Assembly (NCBI RefSeq): GCF_947500065.1
Contig: NZ_CANMQT010000008.1
Span: 124,001-188,000 of the forward strand
Direction of reading: 5' to 3'
Length of the DNA: 64,000 bases
Source of the DNA: an uncultured Aquimarina sp.
GTDB taxonomy: Bacteria; Bacteroidota; Bacteroidia; Flavobacteriales; Flavobacteriaceae
Shown here piece after piece: positions 23,881 to 32,908 of this stretch; the first letter of the stretch is position 1; each line of letters opens with the position of its first letter. The notes beneath the pieces are model-generated. The model saw only the letters and a program-made list of their open reading frames with translations, did no database searches and was not told the DNA's origin. Made by a program: the position numbers and the translations under genes.

Positions 23881-26372
23881 TTAAAACCAAAATCCTCGTT
23901 TCAATTATTCTATTTTTTTTTGTTCTTTTTACGGCAACTTCTCAAACCGAAAAAGATAGGTACTCCCTTATATCTATTTTAAATACTATTCAGAAAAAAT
24001 TTGGGTACGATTTTTCATATGTAGATAAAGAATTAGACGGTATTAATATTACTAGATCTATTGATTTTGTATCTTTTGAAGAAACTATTAAATACCTGGA
24101 AAGCAGTACTCCGTTTAACTATAACATACTTTCAAACAATACAGTAGCGATCAGCTTTAAGCCTACAGAAATCTGTGGAATCCTAAAAGGCGTTGATAAC
24201 ATAATTATTTCAGATGCTACCATTCAAGGTCTAAACAATGCTACAATTAGCGATTCAGAAGGAAAATTTACACTTAAAATTGATTCCCCTAATGAAGAAA
24301 TTAAAATTAATTACCTAGGATACTCATCGCTAACAATCTCCTCACTGGATTTTATTGGAAACCCTTGTAAAAAAATCATTTTAACTCAAAAAATTGAATA
24401 CATCAACGAAGTTATTCTTAATGATTATTTGATAAAAGGAATAGACAAACAACTAGATGGTTCTATCCTGATAGATTACAATAATTTTGGCATTCTTCCA
24501 GGTCTTATAGAACCGGATTTATTACAGACAATACAAGCACTTCCAGGGGTACTAAGTGTTAATGAAACGGTTTCAGATATCAATGTTCGTGGCGGAACTA
24601 ATGATCAAAACCTCATACTCTGGGATGGCATAAAAATGTATCAATCTAGTCACTTTTTTGGTCTTATCTCTGCATTCAATCCTTACCTGACTAAAAACGT
24701 TCAGGTATATAAAAATGGATCCAGTGCTAGATATGGTGATGGTGTTTCTAGTGTAATAGCAATGAACACATCCGATAAAATTAATAACGAGTTAAACACC
24801 AGTATTGGTTTAAATCTAATAAGTGTAGATGGTTATATAGACACTCCTATTGGCAAAAAATCTTCTATTCAATTGGCTGTAAGACATTCTATAAATGGAG
24901 TTTTAGAAACACCTACGTATAATCAATATTTTGACAAAGCATTTCAGAATTCTGAAGTGATTGATAGTGATAATTCTGATGAACGATTTTCTTTCTATGA
25001 TACAAGTATGAGATGGTTGTATCAAATTTCACCAAAAGATCTTATCAAAATAAACGCACTAATAATGCGCAATAACCTCATTTTTCAGGAAAATTCTTCA
25101 AATAATCAAATCGAGATTTCCAGAGAAAGTAGTATTAAACAAAACAATATTGTAGGTGGTATTTTGTATCAACGTAATTGGAGTGAACTCTTTCAGAGTG
25201 AACTGCTTTTTTATGGGACAAACTATAAATTAGAGGCGATTAACTCCGATATACAAAGCGACCAAAGACTTTTGCAAGAAAATGATGTTCTCGAAAACGG
25301 TTTAAAATTAAATACGCTACTTAAAATTGATTCAAATATTAGTTTAAAAAACGGATATCAATTCAATGAAACCGGTATATCATATCTTCGAGATGTGAAC
25401 AACCCTACTTTTGGGGACCGCACAAAAGAAGTGGTTCGTACACATAGTCTGTTTTCTGAAATTGCATATACATCTGAAAGTGGCTCTTTATATACCAATT
25501 TAGGTGCTCGCCTTAATTATTTAGAAAAATTCAATACCTATATTTTTGAACCTCGTATCAATTTTTATAAAAGGTTTACAAACCATTTTACGTTAGAATT
25601 TTTGGGAGAAATCAAAAGTCAATCTACCTCACAGATTATTGATTTACAGAATGATTTTTTGGGTATAGAAAGTAGAAGGTGGGTACTATCTAATGACAAA
25701 GATATCCCTATCATAAAAAGTAAACAAGCCTCTATTGGTCTTAGTTACAACCATAATAACTGGTTAATAACCACAGATATTTATTATAAAGATGTCGAAG
25801 GTATTATTACACGTAGTCAAGGGTTTCAAAATCAGTTTGAATTCATTAATGATCACGGTAGTTACTCTGTTTCCGGAATTGATTTTTTGATCAATAAAAG
25901 ATTCAAAAATTTCAGTACTTGGCTCAGCTATTCTTATGCGGATAATGAATACACTTTTAATAATTTAGATCCCACTAACTTTCCCAATAATATAGATATA
26001 CGGCATAATATAAATTTTGCAGCTGCATATAACAAGAATAATCTAAAGATCTCTACAGGGATCAACTGGCACAGCGGAAAACCAACTACTTTTCCTAATC
26101 CGGACAACATAATCGAAAATAATACTATAACCTACCTGAGTCCAAACAGTTCTCAATTGGATGGATATATAAGAGTAGATGTTTCTTCTACCTATACTTT
26201 TAAAATTAACAAAAACATAAGAGGTCTTGCAGGAATTTCTATCTGGAATATTTTAGATCAAGAAAATATTTCTAATCAGTATTATACTATAAGAAATCAA
26301 AATGAAATCGAAGAGGTTAAAGAATTTGGTTTAGGTATTACTCCAAATGCAGTTTTCCGTTTAAATTTCTAA
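23877..26372 (+). CDS. TonB-dependent receptor with STN signalling domain
   Basis: An 831-residue outer-membrane transducer. After the signal peptide (ends near LFTATSQ) comes an STN domain (about 25-97, SILNTIQKKFGYDFSYVDKE), then a carboxypeptidase-regulatory-like beta domain (about 100-170), a plug (about 205-300; LPGVLSVNETVSDINVRGG, NLILWDGIKMY, ARYGDGVSSVI) and the beta barrel to the terminal F. The STN domain marks a receptor that signals through FecR as well as importing. The ligand is not evident: there is no siderophore or glycan gene beside it, and no SusD follows. The start is GTG 23877, overlapping fecR. It ends in a CTAA overlap with the convergent GNAT gene. Confidence 0.93.
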   Translation: MIKTKILVSIILFFFVLFTATSQTEKDRYSLISILNTIQKKFGYDFSYVDKELDGINITRSIDFVSFEETIKYLESSTPFNYNILSNNTVAISFKPTEICGILKGVDNIIISDATIQGLNNATISDSEGKFTLKIDSPNEEIKINYLGYSSLTISSLDFIGNPCKKIILTQKIEYINEVILNDYLIKGIDKQLDGSILIDYNNFGILPGLIEPDLLQTIQALPGVLSVNETVSDINVRGGTNDQNLILWDGIKMYQSSHFFGLISAFNPYLTKNVQVYKNGSSARYGDGVSSVIAMNTSDKINNELNTSIGLNLISVDGYIDTPIGKKSSIQLAVRHSINGVLETPTYNQYFDKAFQNSEVIDSDNSDERFSFYDTSMRWLYQISPKDLIKINALIMRNNLIFQENSSNNQIEISRESSIKQNNIVGGILYQRNWSELFQSELLFYGTNYKLEAINSDIQSDQRLLQENDVLENGLKLNTLLKIDSNISLKNGYQFNETGISYLRDVNNPTFGDRTKEVVRTHSLFSEIAYTSESGSLYTNLGARLNYLEKFNTYIFEPRINFYKRFTNHFTLEFLGEIKSQSTSQIIDLQNDFLGIESRRWVLSNDKDIPIIKSKQASIGLSYNHNNWLITTDIYYKDVEGIITRSQGFQNQFEFINDHGSYSVSGIDFLINKRFKNFSTWLSYSYADNEYTFNNLDPTNFPNNIDIRHNINFAAAYNKNNLKISTGINWHSGKPTTFPNPDNIIENNTITYLSPNSSQLDGYIRVDVSSTYTFKINKNIRGLAGISIWNILDQENISNQYYTIRNQNEIEEVKEFGLGITPNAVFRLNF

Positions 26373-26836
26373 ATATTCTTTACACCGTCATAGCTAATCA
26401 CATCTTCACCACCAGCTACTTTTTCAACAGTTTTAATTATTTTGAAACCATTTTTTTCAAAAAAACCTTTTGTATTAGAATTAATATTAGTGGTTAAGGT
26501 ATCTATACCAGCTTCTTTTGCTACCTGTTCCAAAGTCTCGTATAATTTCTTAGCGATACCTCTACCCTTATAATTTTGATGAACAAAAACATATTCTATC
26601 TCTCCACTTTTACTAAGTGTGAATGAACCTATAACCTCTCCATTTAGTTTTGCATTATATATAAAATCATTCACGAATTTTTGTTTCCAATGATTTTTAT
26701 CTAATGCTAATCTAGAAAATATTTTCACCTCTGATTTGGTGAAAATCTTAGAACCATAAATGGTAACCGTTTGGTAAAACAGGCGTTGCATTAATGGCAA
26801 ATCACTGTCAGTAGCTCTGGAGATTTGATAATTCAT
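26369..26836 (-). CDS. GNAT-family N-acetyltransferase
   Basis: A 155-residue acetyltransferase with the acetyl-CoA-binding pattern VHQNYKGRGIAKKLYETLE (Q-x-x-G-x-G/A) at about 93-110, an upstream strand IEYVFV, and the late NGFKIIKTVE strand typical of the fold. The substrate is unknown. It is convergent with the receptor gene, sharing four bases, and divergent from the histidine kinase gene. Confidence 0.88.
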   Translation of the reverse strand: MNYQISRATDSDLPLMQRLFYQTVTIYGSKIFTKSEVKIFSRLALDKNHWKQKFVNDFIYNAKLNGEVIGSFTLSKSGEIEYVFVHQNYKGRGIAKKLYETLEQVAKEAGIDTLTTNINSNTKGFFEKNGFKIIKTVEKVAGGEDVISYDGVKNI

Positions 26837-26988
26837 TTATTAAAGCAGAAGAAAACTTCCTTTATTATGGGGTAAAACAACATTTTACATAAAAATAAAC
26901 AAAAAGAAACAAGAATGAAATTTTTTGTTAAAAAAAACATAAAATATGAAAAAAATACAGTAATTTAAAGGAGCCCTAAAATATTTTT

Positions 26989-28977
26989 ATGAAACAAACC
27001 TACTTCTTTCTTACAATATTAATGCTATTTATTAGCGGCGTGATCTTTTCTCAACAAAAAAGATTGGACAGTCTAATTAAAACCACAACATCTATTGCAG
27101 ACTCTTCTAATATCAACCTAGCTAGTGATCTAATATACCAACTAAGTATAGATGAGAAGTATGATGAGGGTTTAACTTTTTGTGATACCTTTATAAGGAT
27201 ATCGAAATTCATAAAACATCCTAAAGGCACTGGTAGAATCTACATAGAAAAAGCTAATATCTACAACATTACTGACAAATCATTTAAAGCAATGCAGTCC
27301 TATGACCAGGCAGAAAACTACTTTCAAATCGCTAAATATGATAGAGGTATAGCAGTTACTAACAATAATAAATCAATTATTGAACATAGATTAGGGAATC
27401 TGGAAAAAAGTATAAATCTATTGTTAAAAGCGAACGTGTATTACAAAAAACTTAACGACAGTATTAGTTTAGCAGACACTTTTAACAACATAGGCAATGT
27501 CTATCATACACTAAAACAGACAGCTTCAGCAAAAGAATATTACAAAAAATCTATAGCAATTAAACGTAAAAATGAACTTAAAACTCTAGGGTCTACTTTA
27601 AACAATCTTGCCTTAATCTATATTGACACCAAAGAAATAGACACTGCAATTGTTATCTTAAACGAAGCACTCGAAGAAAATAAAAAACAAAATGATAGCA
27701 GGAGTATGTCTGGTACTTATAGCGCTTTAGGAAGAATACATCTAGACCAAAAGAATTATAATAAGGCCAAAGAATATTTTGAAGCTTCTATGTTTGTTGG
27801 AGGAAAAATAGAATATAAAAGACGATTAGTTATTACTAAACACGCATTGGCTGCCATAGCCATTAAAACAGGTAATCTAAATGAGGCTGAAAGACATCTT
27901 AACGATGCCAGAATAAAATCCGGAGAACTTAATTCTATATCACAGTTATTAGTAAACTACAAATATACAGCTCAATTAGATTCGGCAAAAGGTAATTTTG
28001 CTAGTGCATATGAATGGCAAAAGAAACATCAAAACTTATTAAATGAAGAAACCAAAATAGAGAAAAGAAAAAACGTATCAATAACTCAACAAAAATTAGA
28101 AAATGAACAAGAACAACAAAAAACCATAGAAAAACAGCGATTAAATGAGCTAAAGGCAAATGAAAATTTATTACTTCAAAAAATATACACCTATATTGTC
28201 ATTGTTGCTTTAATAGTAGCTATGACATTTATTGTATTCATTGTAAAAAGTAGATTAGAACGTGCAAAATACATTAATCAACTAAATGAGACCAATCAAG
28301 TAAAAAACAAGTTATTCTCTATCGTGTCTCATGATCTAAAAAACGAAATACACGGCTTAAATAACACCCTTAATTTATTAAAGAATGATATCATTTCGGA
28401 AAAAGAATTTAAAGCAATAATACCTATGCTTTCCGATAGTACTCATCAAACTACCATATTATTGACCAATCTCTTAAATTGGTCAAGATCCCAGATGAAT
28501 AAATTACAAGCTAATCCCACTATGTTGGATTTTACGGAAATCATAAAAGATAAATTTAGATTTTTTGAATCCAGGGCCTCCCAAAAAGGAATTAAACTCG
28601 TCAATAAATTAACTGACGCTACCCTGGTATATGCTGATAAGGATATGAGTACCATTGTGACACAGAATTTAATAGCAAATGCTATAAAGTTTTGCAATTC
28701 CGGAGATACAATTACCATTTTCAAAAAAGAAGAAGAAAACTTAATTCAAATCTGTTTTTTTGATACCGGAATTGGAATTTCTGAAGAAAATGTAATCAAA
28801 CTATTTTCTGAAGAAACTATAAGTACCAAAGGAACGGACAATGAAACAGGTACAGGATTAGGATTAAAAATATGCAAAGAACTTATCACTCTTAATCGAG
28901 GAACTCTAGATGTAGAAAGTACGCTCGGAGAAGGAAGTACTTTTTGTATTACCTTACCTAAGACTTCGGATGTATGA
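26989..28977 (+). CDS. Orphan sensor histidine kinase with TPR sensor region
   Basis: A 662-residue membrane kinase. A signal peptide (1-21) leads to a periplasmic array of tetratricopeptide repeats (about 80-350; for example FNNIGNVYHTLKQTASAKEYYKKSIAI). A coiled-coil stretch (about 355-395), one transmembrane helix (400-419) and a kinase core follow. The phospho-accepting His is H448 in FSIVSHDLKNEI; the N box is QNLIANAIKF (559-568), with DTGIGIS at 592-598 and GTGLGLK at 621-627. No response regulator gene lies beside it, so its partner is elsewhere. Convergent argS begins 11 bases after it. Confidence 0.92.
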   Translation: MKQTYFFLTILMLFISGVIFSQQKRLDSLIKTTTSIADSSNINLASDLIYQLSIDEKYDEGLTFCDTFIRISKFIKHPKGTGRIYIEKANIYNITDKSFKAMQSYDQAENYFQIAKYDRGIAVTNNNKSIIEHRLGNLEKSINLLLKANVYYKKLNDSISLADTFNNIGNVYHTLKQTASAKEYYKKSIAIKRKNELKTLGSTLNNLALIYIDTKEIDTAIVILNEALEENKKQNDSRSMSGTYSALGRIHLDQKNYNKAKEYFEASMFVGGKIEYKRRLVITKHALAAIAIKTGNLNEAERHLNDARIKSGELNSISQLLVNYKYTAQLDSAKGNFASAYEWQKKHQNLLNEETKIEKRKNVSITQQKLENEQEQQKTIEKQRLNELKANENLLLQKIYTYIVIVALIVAMTFIVFIVKSRLERAKYINQLNETNQVKNKLFSIVSHDLKNEIHGLNNTLNLLKNDIISEKEFKAIIPMLSDSTHQTTILLTNLLNWSRSQMNKLQANPTMLDFTEIIKDKFRFFESRASQKGIKLVNKLTDATLVYADKDMSTIVTQNLIANAIKFCNSGDTITIFKKEEENLIQICFFDTGIGISEENVIKLFSEETISTKGTDNETGTGLGLKICKELITLNRGTLDVESTLGEGSTFCITLPKTSDV

Positions 28978-28988
28978 TGCATTAATTA

Positions 28989-30767
28989 TTACATACGCTC
29001 AGGAACCTGAACTCCTAATAGCTTAAATGCAGATTTAATGGTCGCACCAACTACTCCCGAAAGTTGCACTCTAAAAACCTTTTCATCTTCAGAATCTGCT
29101 CCAAATATTGAAACATTCTGAAAAAATGAATTGTAAGCTTTTACCAATTCATAGGTGTAATTAGCTATAATTGCCGGGCTTAAATCCTGCGCTGCATTCT
29201 GGATAATTTCAGGATATATCTCTAATAGTTTAATCAGCTCTTTCTCTTTTCCATCTAACGAGATATTTTTCACTGGATTATTCCATGCAAAATCAGCTTT
29301 ACGCAAAATTGCTTGAATCCTTGCATATGTATACTGAATAAAAGGCCCCGTATTACCTTGGAAATCCACCGACTCTGTCGGATCAAAAAGTATTTTCTTT
29401 TTAGGATCAACTTTTAGAATAAAGTATTTAAGTGCTCCTAGACCAATTGTGCTATATACATTATTCTTTTCTTCGTCAGAATATCCTTCTAATTTTCCTA
29501 AATCTTTAGAAATCTCTCCTGCTGTTTCTGACATTTCTACAATAAGATCATCCGCATCAACTACAGTACCTTCTCTACTCTTCATTTTACCACTAGGTAA
29601 ATCTACCATTCCATAGCTTAAATGATGTAAATTTTCTGACCAAGCATATCCTAATTTTTTAAGAATCAGAAAAAGCACCTTAAAATGATAATCCTGTTCG
29701 TTAGCCACAGTATAAATCATACCTCCAATGTCTGGATTATCTTTAACACGCTGTATGGCCGTACCAATGTCTTGAGTCATATATACTGCTGTACCATCAC
29801 TACGTAATACTAACTTTTCATCCAAACCTTCATCAGTAAGGTCACACCAAACAGATCCGTCTTCTTTCTTAAAGAATACACCGCTAGCAAGACCTTCTTC
29901 TATATTGTCCTTTCCTAAAAGATAGGTGTTACTTTCATAATAATAGCTATCAAAATCGACACCTAATGTCTTATATGTTTGATCAAAACCTGCATATACC
30001 CAACTGTTCATGGTTCTCCAAAGTTTTACAACATCTTCATCTCCAGCTTCCCATTTTCTAAGCATTTCTTGGGCTTCCATTAAAATAGGAGCTTCTTTTT
30101 TTGCTTCTTCTTCTGTTTTTCCTGAAGCGATCAACTCTGATATTTCGCTTTTATATTCCTGATCAAACTTTACATAATAATTACCTACCAGTTTGTCTCC
30201 TTTTAACCCGGTAGACTCTGGAGTCGCTCCATCCCCAAATTTTTGCCAGGCTACCATACTTTTACAAATATGAATCCCTCGATCATTAATAATCTGGGTT
30301 TTATATACTTTTTTACCACTAGCTTTAATGATTTCTGCTACCGCATACCCTAATAAGTTATTTCTTACATGGCCTAGATGCAGTGGTTTATTCGTATTGG
30401 GAGAAGAATATTCTAGCATTATCGCCTTATCCTCTTCTTTTGGAGTTACGAAACCATAATGTTCTGCATCTTTTATACCAATAAAGAAATCCAAATAATA
30501 TTGATCGGCAATTACAAGGTTAAGAAATCCTTTTACCACATTAAACGCAGTAATTTCCTCAACATGATCTACCAAATACGTACCTATAGCTTCTCCTATC
30601 TGAACAGGATTACCCTTTACTATGCGTAGCATAGGAAAAACTACTACAGTAATATCACCCTCAAACTCCTTACGAGTTCCTTGTAGCTCGACGGATTCTA
30701 GGTTTGCGCTATACAGTTCTTTTATTGCTGCTTTTACCTGTTCTGATATGGTTTGCTGTAATGTCAT
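28989..30767 (-). CDS. argS: Arginyl-tRNA synthetase
   Basis: Class I synthetase that charges tRNA-Arg. The 592-residue product has the N-terminal additional domain for tRNA binding (about 1-110), the HIGH-type motif HLGHVRN, the KMSKS-equivalent GKMKSREGTVV and the C-terminal anticodon-binding domain ending LLGVQVPERM. Length is normal. Monocistronic, with a -7 element 35-42 bases upstream and a convergent kinase gene downstream. Confidence 0.97.
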   Translation of the reverse strand: MTLQQTISEQVKAAIKELYSANLESVELQGTRKEFEGDITVVVFPMLRIVKGNPVQIGEAIGTYLVDHVEEITAFNVVKGFLNLVIADQYYLDFFIGIKDAEHYGFVTPKEEDKAIMLEYSSPNTNKPLHLGHVRNNLLGYAVAEIIKASGKKVYKTQIINDRGIHICKSMVAWQKFGDGATPESTGLKGDKLVGNYYVKFDQEYKSEISELIASGKTEEEAKKEAPILMEAQEMLRKWEAGDEDVVKLWRTMNSWVYAGFDQTYKTLGVDFDSYYYESNTYLLGKDNIEEGLASGVFFKKEDGSVWCDLTDEGLDEKLVLRSDGTAVYMTQDIGTAIQRVKDNPDIGGMIYTVANEQDYHFKVLFLILKKLGYAWSENLHHLSYGMVDLPSGKMKSREGTVVDADDLIVEMSETAGEISKDLGKLEGYSDEEKNNVYSTIGLGALKYFILKVDPKKKILFDPTESVDFQGNTGPFIQYTYARIQAILRKADFAWNNPVKNISLDGKEKELIKLLEIYPEIIQNAAQDLSPAIIANYTYELVKAYNSFFQNVSIFGADSEDEKVFRVQLSGVVGATIKSAFKLLGVQVPERM

Positions 30768-30801
30768 TTTATGAGTTGTATTTGATATAAAAATCAGGCA
30801 G

Positions 30802-30809
30802 CAAAGATA
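30802..30809 (-). promoter_or_regulatory. Candidate -7 element for argS
   Basis: Minus-strand TATCTTTG followed by C matches TAnnTTTG, 34 bases before the argS ATG. No clear -33 TTG. Confidence 0.45.
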
Positions 30810-30871
30810 ATAGAAATATAATCTTCTACCATCTCTATAGGCATCAATTCGTATCTTGTAAAAAAGAAAAA

Positions 30872-31303
30872 ATGCTAGTTAATAATACCTATAGAGATCC
30901 TGATCTTAAAAAGAACCTAACTAAACAGGTAGGTAAACCATTTACTATAATGCAAAGAATAAAGTTGGGCGGTATTGGCTCTCCAAAACTTCATATTACA
31001 GAATGCAGTAAAGAAATTACTAACTTATTGATAGCGGATAGCAGCATAAATACCTGTAACATCGAGCTAAGACCAAAAGGTATTTTAGTGGGTTTCGGTG
31101 TACGATTAGAAACCTACCTTTTAGTTATCCCATTTTATAAACTAACTATCTACAAAGAAAAAACTGATGAATACTGTATCTACAAAGACAATTACTTTAT
31201 TAAGTTTAAAGCTAAGAACGCAGAAACTGCCATTCATAATTATATAAAGAAAGTATTAAGCTATAAAGCAAATACTAGTTCTACTGACATTAAGGATTTA
31301 TAG
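30872..31303 (+). CDS. Hypothetical protein, conserved-looking
   Basis: A 143-residue protein I do not recognise. It has no signal peptide or long membrane helix. The middle reads as alternating beta strands (NIELRPKGILVGFGVRLETYLLVIPFYKLTIY, given here only as positions about 63-94), then YCIYKDNYFIKFKAKN and a C-terminal helix ENAETAIHNYIKKVL-like. The pattern could be a small PH-like barrel with a closing helix, but that is only inference. Codon and base use match the neighbours. It is divergent from argS and ends before a 12-bp perfect hairpin. Confidence 0.6.
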   Translation: MLVNNTYRDPDLKKNLTKQVGKPFTIMQRIKLGGIGSPKLHITECSKEITNLLIADSSINTCNIELRPKGILVGFGVRLETYLLVIPFYKLTIYKEKTDEYCIYKDNYFIKFKAKNAETAIHNYIKKVLSYKANTSSTDIKDL

Positions 31304-31311
31304 CCTATTAT

Positions 31312-31339
31312 TTCTATATGATTAATAAATCATATAGAA
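31312..31339 (+). terminator. Perfect 12-bp hairpin after the hypothetical gene
   Basis: TTCTATATGATT (31312-31323) pairs exactly with AATCATATAGAA (31328-31339) over AATA. The T-rich tail is short (TTCC), so it could be a weak terminator or a binding site for a dimeric protein. Confidence 0.5.
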
Positions 31340-31399
31340 TTCCAGTAATTTACATATGAGATTATACAATTTATTTCTTTGTATCTTTTAACTAAAAAG

Positions 31400-32842
31400 A
31401 TGCGGATATTACTCACAGGTGCCAATGGCTATATTGGTATGAGATTACTACCTTTATTATTAGATTTCGGCCATGAGGTAATTTGCTGTGTGAGAGATAA
31501 AGACAGGCTCTCTATAGATCATGAAATGGCGAAAAAAGTTTCCATTGTTGAAATAGATTTTTTAGAAGATCCAACTCTTAATGCACTTCCAAATAATATT
31601 GATATTGCCTATTATCTCATTCATTCCATGAGTTCATCAACTTCCGACTTCGACAAAAAAGAAGAAATCTCCGCTAAGAACTTCAACATTCTTGTAGCTC
31701 AAACTAATATTAAGCAGGTAATCTATCTAAGCGGCATTGTAAATGAAAAAAATCTGTCTAAACATTTGTGGTCTCGAAAGAATGTTGAAAAAACTCTCTA
31801 TGAAGGAAGCTATAATCTTACTGTATTACGTTCGGGGATTATCGTAGGGTCTGGAAGTTCTTCTTTTGAAATTATTAGAGATCTGTGCGAGAAGTTGCCT
31901 CTTATGATTACTCCAAAATGGGTAAACACCAAGACTCATCCCATCGCCATTAGAGATGTATTAAGTTTTATGACTGGAGTATTAGGTAATTTTAAATGTT
32001 ACAATCAATCATTTGATATTAGTGGACCGAAAGTGATTACGTATAAACAAATGCTCTTGTTATATGCAAAAGTGCGCGGTATTAAGTTATTTATTTTTAC
32101 GTTACCTATTATGACACCCAAACTTTCTTCTTATTGGTTGTATTTTGTAACCTCTACATCCTATAAGCTCGCATTAAATTTGGTTGACAGTATGAGTATT
32201 CCTGTAATTGCCAATGACAATCGTCTACAGGAACTATTAGGTATTGAACCAATGACATACACTAAAGCGTTAGAACTAGCATTTATCAAAATAGAACAAA
32301 ACCAGGTAGTTTCTAGTTGGAAGGATTCTATGATTAGCGGACGTTTTGATAAGGATATACAGAAATATGTAACAGTACCGAAAAAAGGTTGTCTTAGGGA
32401 TAATAAAAAAATAAAAATAAACAATCCAGATCAAGTAATCGAAAGAATCTGGGCAATTGGTGGAAAAACTGGTTGGTATTATGGAGATTGGATGTGGAAA
32501 ATAAGAGGTCATATTGATAAATTTTTTGGCGGAGTTGGGTTAAGAAGAGGAAGAACCAATCCTGATAAAATTAATTCTGGAGATGCTTTAGATTTTTGGA
32601 GAGTTCTGGTTGCGGATAAAAATGAGAAACGTTTATTACTTTTTGCCGAAATGAAAGTTCCTGGAGAAGCCTGGTTAGAGTTTGATATTGATAAAAATAA
32701 CGTACTTCATCAAACGGCTACATTTAGACCAAGAGGTATTTGGGGTAGATTATACTGGTATCTTATGGTTCCTTTTCATTACTTCATATTTGATGGAATG
32801 ATACGTAACATAACATCCAATAAATACAAAAAACATAGATAA
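31400..32842 (+). CDS. NAD(P)-binding SDR protein with DUF2867 domain
   Basis: A 480-residue two-part protein. The N-terminal half is an extended SDR/NmrA-like Rossmann domain, starting ILLTGANGYIGMRLLPLL, with YYLIHSM and VIYLSGIV. The C-terminal part (about 330-475 of 480) is DUF2867, with WAIGGKTGWYYGDWMWKIRG, DFWRVL and LFAEMKVPGEAWLEF. The pairing is seen in many bacterial YbjT-type proteins of unknown substrate. ATG 31400 fits the glycine-rich start; a TTG at 31379 is in frame but would add seven odd residues. It stands alone between two small unrelated genes. Confidence 0.87.
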   Translation: MRILLTGANGYIGMRLLPLLLDFGHEVICCVRDKDRLSIDHEMAKKVSIVEIDFLEDPTLNALPNNIDIAYYLIHSMSSSTSDFDKKEEISAKNFNILVAQTNIKQVIYLSGIVNEKNLSKHLWSRKNVEKTLYEGSYNLTVLRSGIIVGSGSSSFEIIRDLCEKLPLMITPKWVNTKTHPIAIRDVLSFMTGVLGNFKCYNQSFDISGPKVITYKQMLLLYAKVRGIKLFIFTLPIMTPKLSSYWLYFVTSTSYKLALNLVDSMSIPVIANDNRLQELLGIEPMTYTKALELAFIKIEQNQVVSSWKDSMISGRFDKDIQKYVTVPKKGCLRDNKKIKINNPDQVIERIWAIGGKTGWYYGDWMWKIRGHIDKFFGGVGLRRGRTNPDKINSGDALDFWRVLVADKNEKRLLLFAEMKVPGEAWLEFDIDKNNVLHQTATFRPRGIWGRLYWYLMVPFHYFIFDGMIRNITSNKYKKHR

Positions 32843-32889
32843 AAAGACCAATTATATCGATAAATAGCAATTTTTCGATGAAATATTAG

Positions 32890-32897
32890 TATTTTTG
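32890..32897 (+). promoter_or_regulatory. Candidate -7 element for the CpcT/CpeT-like gene
   Basis: TATTTTTG matches TAnnTTTG and ends 11 bases before the ATG, predicting a very short leader. No TTG at -33. Confidence 0.4.
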
Positions 32898-32908
32898 TTA
32901 AAAAATAA

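Noticed and set aside
20118..26372. SusCD-type polysaccharide-utilisation locus
   Set aside because: There is no SusD and no carbohydrate enzyme, and the receptor has an STN domain and ECF/FecR partners instead.
31379..31399. TTG at 31379 as start of the DUF2867 protein
   Set aside because: It adds seven residues before the glycine-rich Rossmann start, which begins normally at ATG 31400.
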